A stretch of 7,980 nt of DNA, from the NCBI GenBank assembly GCA_900547655.1, contig URHQ01000093.1, positions 1 through 7,980 of the forward strand. Reading direction: 5' to 3'. The notes beneath the pieces were generated by a model. The model had not been told where the DNA came from. It searched no databases and saw nothing but the letters and a program-made list of their open reading frames with translations. The DNA is from an uncultured Collinsella sp. (GTDB lineage Bacteria; Actinomycetota; Coriobacteriia; Coriobacteriales; Coriobacteriaceae). Shown here in pieces: positions 4,501-7,980 of the stretch; the stretch's first letter is position 1, and every line of letters begins with the position of its first letter. The translations under genes and the position numbers were made by a program.

Positions 4501-4728
4501 ATGGTGTTTAGCAAGGAAGAGATGTCCGCATGTCTTCGTGAACTTCGTGCACGTAAACGCGTCACTCAACAGGAGGTCGCTGACGCTGTCGGAGTGGATG
4601 CCACGAGCATCTACAACTACGAGAACGGTCGCACGGCGCCGACTTTTGAAATCGCTTGGCGCCTTGCTGATTTTTATAACGTCTCGCTTGACCGCTTGGG
4701 CGGTCGGAACACGGACGAGGCCGCATAG
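4501..4728 (+). CDS. Small XRE-family regulator (Cro-like position)
   Basis: 75 aa, nearly all helix-turn-helix: LRELRARKRVTQQEVADAVG, VDATSIYNYENGRTAPTFEIAW, then LADFYNVSLDRLGGR. The final part closely matches the divergent repressor (AWRIADALECSLDTLGGR), so the two are related and may bind overlapping operators. The start at 4501 has AAGGAG six bases upstream (4489-4494); an ATG at 4486 overlaps that SD and is unlikely. First gene of the rightward block, it probably counteracts the repressor to allow early expression, as Cro does in lambda-like switches. That role is by position only. The stop is 16 bases from the next gene. Confidence 0.88.
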   Translation: MVFSKEEMSACLRELRARKRVTQQEVADAVGVDATSIYNYENGRTAPTFEIAWRLADFYNVSLDRLGGRNTDEAA

Positions 4729-4744
4729 GAATGGGGGAAGAGGA

Positions 4745-5020
4745 ATGACAGGCAAGAGATACGAGCTGCCAAAGGACATTACGTCCGTGAACGGCACGGT
4801 GACGTGGGTGGGCCCCGACAACGTATGGCACACGGAGGTGTTCGAGTTCCTGGCGGACGCGCGCGATGCGTTCCGCGAACACGTCCGGGCCGGCGACATC
4901 GTCTACCTCGAGCGCCTGGTCACGCTCGAACGCAGGCAGGCGTGCGACCCGGTGGCCTACGACGTCATGGAGATCGACCCCGCGCCGGGCGAGCGGCCTT
5001 TCGGCCGCGGTCACGAATGA
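4745..5020 (+). CDS. Unrecognised 91-aa soluble protein
   Basis: No family is recognised. The protein is acidic to neutral, with mixed strand and helix character: TGTVTWVGPDNVWHTEVFEFLADARDAFREHVRAG in two short stretches, then DIVYLERLVTLERR. The pattern (short beta hairpin with tryptophans, a helix, another strand) suggests one small folded domain. There is no signal peptide, membrane segment or cysteine cluster. The start follows GGGGGAAGAGGA, a purine-rich ribosome binding site. The stop overlaps the next start (ATGA at 5017-5020), so translation of the two is coupled. Position directly after the Cro-like regulator suggests an early accessory protein of the mobile element. Confidence 0.75.
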   Translation: MTGKRYELPKDITSVNGTVTWVGPDNVWHTEVFEFLADARDAFREHVRAGDIVYLERLVTLERRQACDPVAYDVMEIDPAPGERPFGRGHE

Positions 5021-5166
5021 GGCGGGCGCTGCTCGTCTCGGCCGTCGTGATGGATGCCGCGGGGTGGGCGTGCACCGCGCAGGGGGCCTACGGCCTGGCG
5101 CGGGTGTGCTTCTCGGTCGCGCTGCCGTTCATCGCGGCGTGGGCGCTCGCCTCGCTCCGGGGCTGA
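5017..5166 (+). CDS. Small membrane protein, 49 aa
   Basis: The sequence starts at the ATGA overlap with the upstream gene. Two hydrophobic stretches are visible: about residues 4-20 (ALLVSAVVMDAAGWACT) and about 27-46 (GLARVCFSVALPFIAAWALA), with Arg2-Arg3 at the N-terminus. A two-helix inner-membrane hairpin is likely. No family is recognised. The coupled start and high third-position GC support that it is real, although at 49 codons chance cannot be excluded. Small membrane proteins in early mobile-element operons sometimes act in exclusion; there is no direct sign of that here. Confidence 0.6.
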   Translation: MRRALLVSAVVMDAAGWACTAQGAYGLARVCFSVALPFIAAWALASLRG

Positions 5167-5174
5167 GGCCCCTT

Positions 5175-5247
5175 CCCCGAGGCGGCACCGGTCCCGGCGG
5201 GCTCCGTTAACCATCCGCCGGGCGTTCCAGCCGGTGCCGTGTCGGGG
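5175..5247. other. Structured intergenic element
   Basis: Nested complementary segments lie between the 49-aa gene and the HTH gene: 5175-5180 with 5242-5247, 5183-5191 with 5231-5239 (9 bp) and 5193-5200 with 5215-5222 (8 bp), closing a 14-base loop. A one-base bulge and an eight-base bulge separate the inner stems. All pairings are perfect within segments. It could be a structured RNA leader, a cruciform protein site or an origin-of-transfer-like structure. No known riboswitch class is recognised. Confidence 0.6.
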
Positions 5248-5270
5248 GAGGGTCCGCCCTACGCCCGACC

Positions 5271-5314
5271 CAAAAAAAGAGCCTCCCGCAGCGTTAGGAC
5301 CGTACGCGGGAGGC
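5271..5314 (-). terminator. Stem-loop with A-tract, - strand terminator geometry
   Basis: A 9-bp stem (5281-5289 with 5306-5314) is preceded on the + strand by AAAAAAAGA (5272-5280). Read on the - strand, the stem is followed by TCTTTTTTT, the form of an intrinsic terminator facing leftward, against the local genes. On the + strand it lies just before the SD of the HTH gene and may shape its leader. Confidence 0.55.
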
Positions 5315-5335
5315 CGACCTGAAAGGAGGCCATCC

Positions 5336-5596
5336 ATGGATGATACCAGCAATAACCCCCAGACGTTCCGAGCACTTGCCGCCGAGCTCAAGTTGCCGCG
5401 CAAGCTGCTGTACACGCTCGACGAGGTGTCGCGCGTGCTGGGGGTGCCCTACAACACCCTTCGAGACGAATGCAACGCGCGCAGGCTCACCTACTGCCTG
5501 CCCGATGGCCGCTGCCGCGGCTACCTGGTGCGCCCCGAGTGGGTCGACGAGTGGATCGAGGAGGGAACCCATGAGCGAGATTCTTTTGCTGCTTAG
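5336..5596 (+). CDS. Excisionase/MerR-like HTH protein
   Basis: 86 aa. Residues about 26-72 form a winged helix-turn-helix of the excisionase/MerR (HTH_17) type: YTLDEVSRVLGVPYNTLRDE, then CLPDGRCRGYLVRPEWVDEWI, where the 'wing' and the final W-V-x-x-W-I helix are characteristic. Such proteins bind attachment-site DNA to direct excision or act as small regulators. AGGAGG (5324-5329) six bases before ATG 5336 fixes the start. The upstream frame is open but lies in the structured intergenic region. The 3' end overlaps the next gene by 26 bases. Presence of integrases at both ends of the window supports, but does not prove, a recombination directionality role. Confidence 0.82.
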   Translation: MDDTSNNPQTFRALAAELKLPRKLLYTLDEVSRVLGVPYNTLRDECNARRLTYCLPDGRCRGYLVRPEWVDEWIEEGTHERDSFAA

Positions 5597-5729
5597 CGAC
5601 CGGGTGTCGGCCTGGTGGGGGACGTTGTCCGAGCGGACGCAGAGCGTCGTGTGCGCCGTGGCGCTCATCGCGCTCATCGCCATCGGCGGCGCCATCGAGG
5701 GGACCGCCCCGAGCGGGATGTACTACTAG
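5571..5729 (+). CDS. Small membrane protein, 52 aa
   Basis: The start overlaps the end of the HTH gene and is preceded by GGAGGG five bases upstream. A hydrophilic to amphipathic N-terminus (MSEILLLLSDRVSAWWGTLS) leads to one clear membrane helix at about 25-43 (SVVCAVALIALIAIGGAIE) and a short tail ending in GMYY. No family is recognised. The layout suits a single-pass inner-membrane protein. The next gene begins 16 bases after its stop with its own SD, so it is probably part of the same operon. Confidence 0.7.
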   Translation: MSEILLLLSDRVSAWWGTLSERTQSVVCAVALIALIAIGGAIEGTAPSGMYY

Positions 5730-5745
5730 GACTAGGAGGAATGAC

Positions 5746-6996
5746 ATGCAGTTTGAGAAGAAGTCTGTGCGCCTGGGCGACATCCGCCCGAGCGAGCAGA
5801 ACCCGCGCGAGGACTTCGGCGACATCGGCGCCCTAGCCCGCAGCATCGAGGCGACCGGCGGCGAGCCGCTGAACCCGCCCGTGGTCGTGGCGGACGGCAA
5901 CGTCTACCGCATCGTGGACGGGGAGCGCCGCTATCGCGCGCTGTCGTCCATCTACGGGGAGGACCGCGAGGTCTCCGCTCTGGTGACGGAGAGCATGGAT
6001 GAGGCCAATGAACTCATTGCCATGCTTGCCACCGACGACAAGCGCCAGCTGACCGAGGCCGAGCGCGCACGCGGCGTGCAGCAGATGCTCGTGCTGGGCG
6101 TCGACGAGCAGCGCATCGAGCGCGCGAGCCGCGCCACCGCCGGGCAGATCCGCGCTGCGCGCAAACTGCGCGGTCGCATCGACGCCGGCGTACAGGTGAC
6201 GCTGGAGCAGCTCGAGGCCGCGAGCGCCTTCGACGACGAGAAGGACATCGAGGCCGTGCTGGCGGCCGGCGACGGCTGGGCGGGCAAGGCCGACAGCATC
6301 CGCCGCCGCAACGAGCGCGAGGAGGCCAAGGCCGAGGACTACGACGCCTTCGGCGATATGGGCATCCCGGTGGTGAAGGAGCGTCCCGAGGGGTCTAGCT
6401 ACGTGCTCTGGGCGTGCTACGGCACCGTGGCCAAGGAACTCGAGGGACTGGATATCGCCCCCGGCACCGTGGCGGTGAATACCGGCAGCGGCTGGTATCT
6501 CTACGAGCCCGACGATGGCTCGGGCGGGCAAGCCGAGAAGACCGAGGAGGAGATCGTCGCGGAGCAGGAGGCCAAGCGCGAGGATGCCGCGCTCGTGGAC
6601 CTGTACAGGCGCATGGTCGACTTCGTCCTGCACGAGACCCCGGGGCGCACGCGCGAGCTGGAGGACGCGGTGCGCGCGGCACGCATGAAGCCGGTCTTCT
6701 ACATGGACGACCTGCTTGACGACGTCGGCGACTACGACAGCGCCGAGGCTGCGGTCATGGAGGCCTTCTACGGCAGGGTCGGCGGCTCGTCCCCGAGCGC
6801 CTACGAGATCGGCCACTGGTGGCTGGACACGGCGCGCAGCATGCGGATGCTCAACAGCCGCTGGCGAGGCGATGACGCGGATGGGTGGCTCGAGCACTGG
6901 GAGATCGTCCGCGCCGCGGGCTTCACGCCCAGTGCCGAGGACGAGTGGCTTAAGGCGAGGGTGCAGGCGAGCGCCAAGGAGGAGAAGGATGAGTAG
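5746..6996 (+). CDS. ParB-like DNA-binding protein
   Basis: 416 aa. The N-terminal domain (about 6-95) is of the ParB/Spo0J/Noc type: IRPSEQNPRE with NPR at 19-21, then VYRIVDGERRYRAL with GERRYRA at 59-65, the CTP-binding/arginine box. A helix-turn-helix segment follows (about 103-141: LTEAERARGVQQMLVLGVDEQRIERAS). The remaining 270 residues are acidic and not recognised, with a charged helical part near 260-300 and a tryptophan-rich part near 345-400. ParB proteins clamp on centromere-like parS sites and work with ParA in segregation. No parA is present, so this may be an orphan used for element maintenance, transfer or regulation. AGGAGGA (5734-5740) precedes ATG 5746. The 3' end overlaps the next gene by eight bases. 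Confidence 0.85.
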   Translation: MQFEKKSVRLGDIRPSEQNPREDFGDIGALARSIEATGGEPLNPPVVVADGNVYRIVDGERRYRALSSIYGEDREVSALVTESMDEANELIAMLATDDKRQLTEAERARGVQQMLVLGVDEQRIERASRATAGQIRAARKLRGRIDAGVQVTLEQLEAASAFDDEKDIEAVLAAGDGWAGKADSIRRRNEREEAKAEDYDAFGDMGIPVVKERPEGSSYVLWACYGTVAKELEGLDIAPGTVAVNTGSGWYLYEPDDGSGGQAEKTEEEIVAEQEAKREDAALVDLYRRMVDFVLHETPGRTRELEDAVRAARMKPVFYMDDLLDDVGDYDSAEAAVMEAFYGRVGGSSPSAYEIGHWWLDTARSMRMLNSRWRGDDADGWLEHWEIVRAAGFTPSAEDEWLKARVQASAKEEKDE

Positions 6997-7345
6997 CGAA
7001 GAGAAGGTCAGGTTGACGGTGGAGGCCTGCGGCGAGGTCCGCGCTTTCGAGTGCCGCTGCGCGACGGTCTCGATCGGCAACGGCGACGGCACCGGCAACG
7101 CGTGCTTCGTGGGCTCGGGCGGGCTTTCCGACCTCCTCATGCTCACCGGCGCTTGCGCCGACACGCTCTACGAGGCCTTCCGCCAGGCCGGCGCGCCGGC
7201 CGACATCGCTCGCAAGCTCATGCTCATCGCCGTGCTCGGTGCCGACCCCCACGGGCACGCCGACAGCGTCCAGACCCTCGACCTGGATGCGCGCAGGGAG
7301 ATCCGCGACATGGCGGCGGAGCTGGGCGTCGATGCCGACATCTAG
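6989..7345 (+). CDS. Unrecognised 118-aa protein
   Basis: No family is recognised. The N-terminal half has alternating strands with three cysteines (VRLTVEACGEVRAFECRCATVSIG, read as two stretches), then a glycine-rich turn (GNGDGTGNACFVGSGG). The C-terminal half is helical (LSDLLMLTGACADTLYEAF; RKLMLIAVLGAD). There is no signal peptide. The start at 6989 overlaps the ParB-like gene and has AAGGAGG about seven bases upstream inside that gene. Its stop lies 14 bases inside the next gene, the second integrase, so ParB-like, this protein and integrase are a coupled set. High third-position GC supports coding. Confidence 0.72.
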   Translation: MSSEEKVRLTVEACGEVRAFECRCATVSIGNGDGTGNACFVGSGGLSDLLMLTGACADTLYEAFRQAGAPADIARKLMLIAVLGADPHGHADSVQTLDLDARREIRDMAAELGVDADI

Positions 7346-7951
7346 CGAGCGCCGTGCGGTCGTGCAGCGCGGGGCGGACGGCCGCTGGTTCGCCCGTCCG
7401 TATATGGGCACCGACCGCGTCACGGGCAGGCGGATCAGGCCCTACAGGTCGTGGGACGCGGAGCTGTCGCGCGAGCAGGCGCAGGCCGAGTGCGACTCAT
7501 GGGTCGCGACCTTCATCCCGTCGTCCGCCCGGGACAGCTCCAAGCGCCTGTCCTCGATGCTCGAGACGTACATCTCCGACCCCGTGAACGGCCTGTCCGA
7601 CAACTCGGTGGCCACGTACCGCAGCGTCGTCAGGACGATGGTGGAGCCGACCATCGGCCGGCTGCCCTACGACCAGCTGGAGCCCTGGGACGTTTCGGCG
7701 GCGTACCGCATGCTGCTCGCGCCCAGGACTGGGAAGGGCGTGAAGCCCAAGACGCTGCTCAAGATGCACGCGCTGCTGAAGGGCGCCTACCGCTCGTGGC
7801 GGCCGGCGCTGGGCCGGGACATCATGCTCGACGTCCCCGCGCCGTCCGCGCCGCCTTCGGAGCCGTTCGCCCTGTCCGAGTGCGACGTGGACGAGCTGTC
7901 CCGCGCGCTCGCCTCCGCCATGTCCTCGCGATCGGCGTCGGGTGCCAACAT
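7332..7951 (+). CDS. Second tyrosine recombinase, N-terminal part only
   Basis: 206 genuine codons run without a stop until adapter sequence replaces the genome. The N-terminus (about 8-60) fits an arm-binding domain: VVQRGADGRWFARPYMGTDRV followed by TGRRIRPYRSWDAE. Residues about 72-165 fit a SAM-like core-binding domain: LETYISDPVNGLSDNSVATYR, the linker EPTIGRLPYDQLEPWDVSAAYR, and LLKMHALLKGAYRSW. The region from about 177 starts the linker into the catalytic domain (SEPFALSECDVDELSRAL), which is missing with the R-H-R-Y residues. It differs from the left integrase in sequence. The ATG at 7332 overlaps the upstream gene by 14 bases, with GGAG about 11 bases upstream. Being the end of the rightward operon, it would be expressed with the early genes. 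Confidence 0.85.
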
Positions 7952-7980
7952 CTGTCTCTTATACACATCTCCGAGCCCAC
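7952..7980. other. Nextera/Tn5 adapter contamination
   Basis: The last 29 bases are CTGTCTCTTATACACATCT, the Tn5 mosaic end used in Nextera libraries, then CCGAGCCCAC, the start of the read-2 adapter arm. They are not part of the genome. Any reading frame crossing 7951 is artificial. Confidence 0.97.

Noticed and set aside
4538..4744. Upstream extension of the 91-aa gene
   Set aside because: It would run out of frame through the XRE gene 4501-4728. The ATG at 4745 follows a purine-rich SD after the XRE stop.
5833..7164. 443-aa reading frame on the - strand opposite the ParB-like gene
   Set aside because: It is a by-product of high third-position GC. It has no SD or domain and covers the well-supported ParB-like gene.

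Overview
The window looks like the lysogeny/regulation end of an integrated or integrative mobile element (temperate phage, phage satellite or ICE) from a GC-rich host. No rRNA, tRNA or housekeeping gene is visible. The left integrase has the N-terminal style (WGSITEVKRGKKY...RW..NTP) that I associate with actinobacterial gut Coriobacteriia (Collinsella/Eggerthella relatives). That host call is inference. The right half is very GC-rich. The left gene-free end (about 60-300) and the toxin-antitoxin-chaperone block (about 1700-3060) are visibly more AT-rich, which suggests a separate origin.

Layout. 1-391 is gene-free and holds a striking array of six 15-bp repeats, alternating in orientation and placed exactly every 40 bp (86-300), followed by a stem-loop. 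A leftward block follows: a tyrosine recombinase (392-1552), a three-gene operon of MqsR-type toxin, MqsA-type antitoxin and SecB-like chaperone (transcribed 3013 to 1723), an unrecognised gene (3297-3836) flanked by a 19-bp direct repeat, and an XRE repressor (3873-4283). The 217-bp gap 4284-4500 is a divergent promoter region with three related operator-like sites, one inside each promoter spacer, plus two strong inverted repeats in the rightward leader. The rightward block has a second XRE regulator (4501-4728), a 91-aa protein, a 49-aa membrane peptide, a structured intergenic element, an excisionase/MerR-like HTH protein (5336-5596), a 52-aa membrane peptide, a ParB-like protein (5746-6996), a 118-aa protein and the first 206 codons of a second tyrosine recombinase. 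Most rightward genes overlap or are closely packed, so they probably form one operon.

How it fits together. The two XRE proteins probably form a CI/Cro-like switch. Cargo lies between repressor and integrase, where temperate phages often carry accessory immunity genes. The cargo includes a complete TAC (toxin-antitoxin-chaperone) module, a class with known antiphage members. Toxin stop, antitoxin ribosome binding site and chaperone start are tightly packed, so the three are likely translationally coupled.

The last 29 bases (7952-7980) match the Nextera/Tn5 mosaic-end adapter. They are a sequencing artefact, so the right integrase is truncated by the end of the assembly and not by biology.
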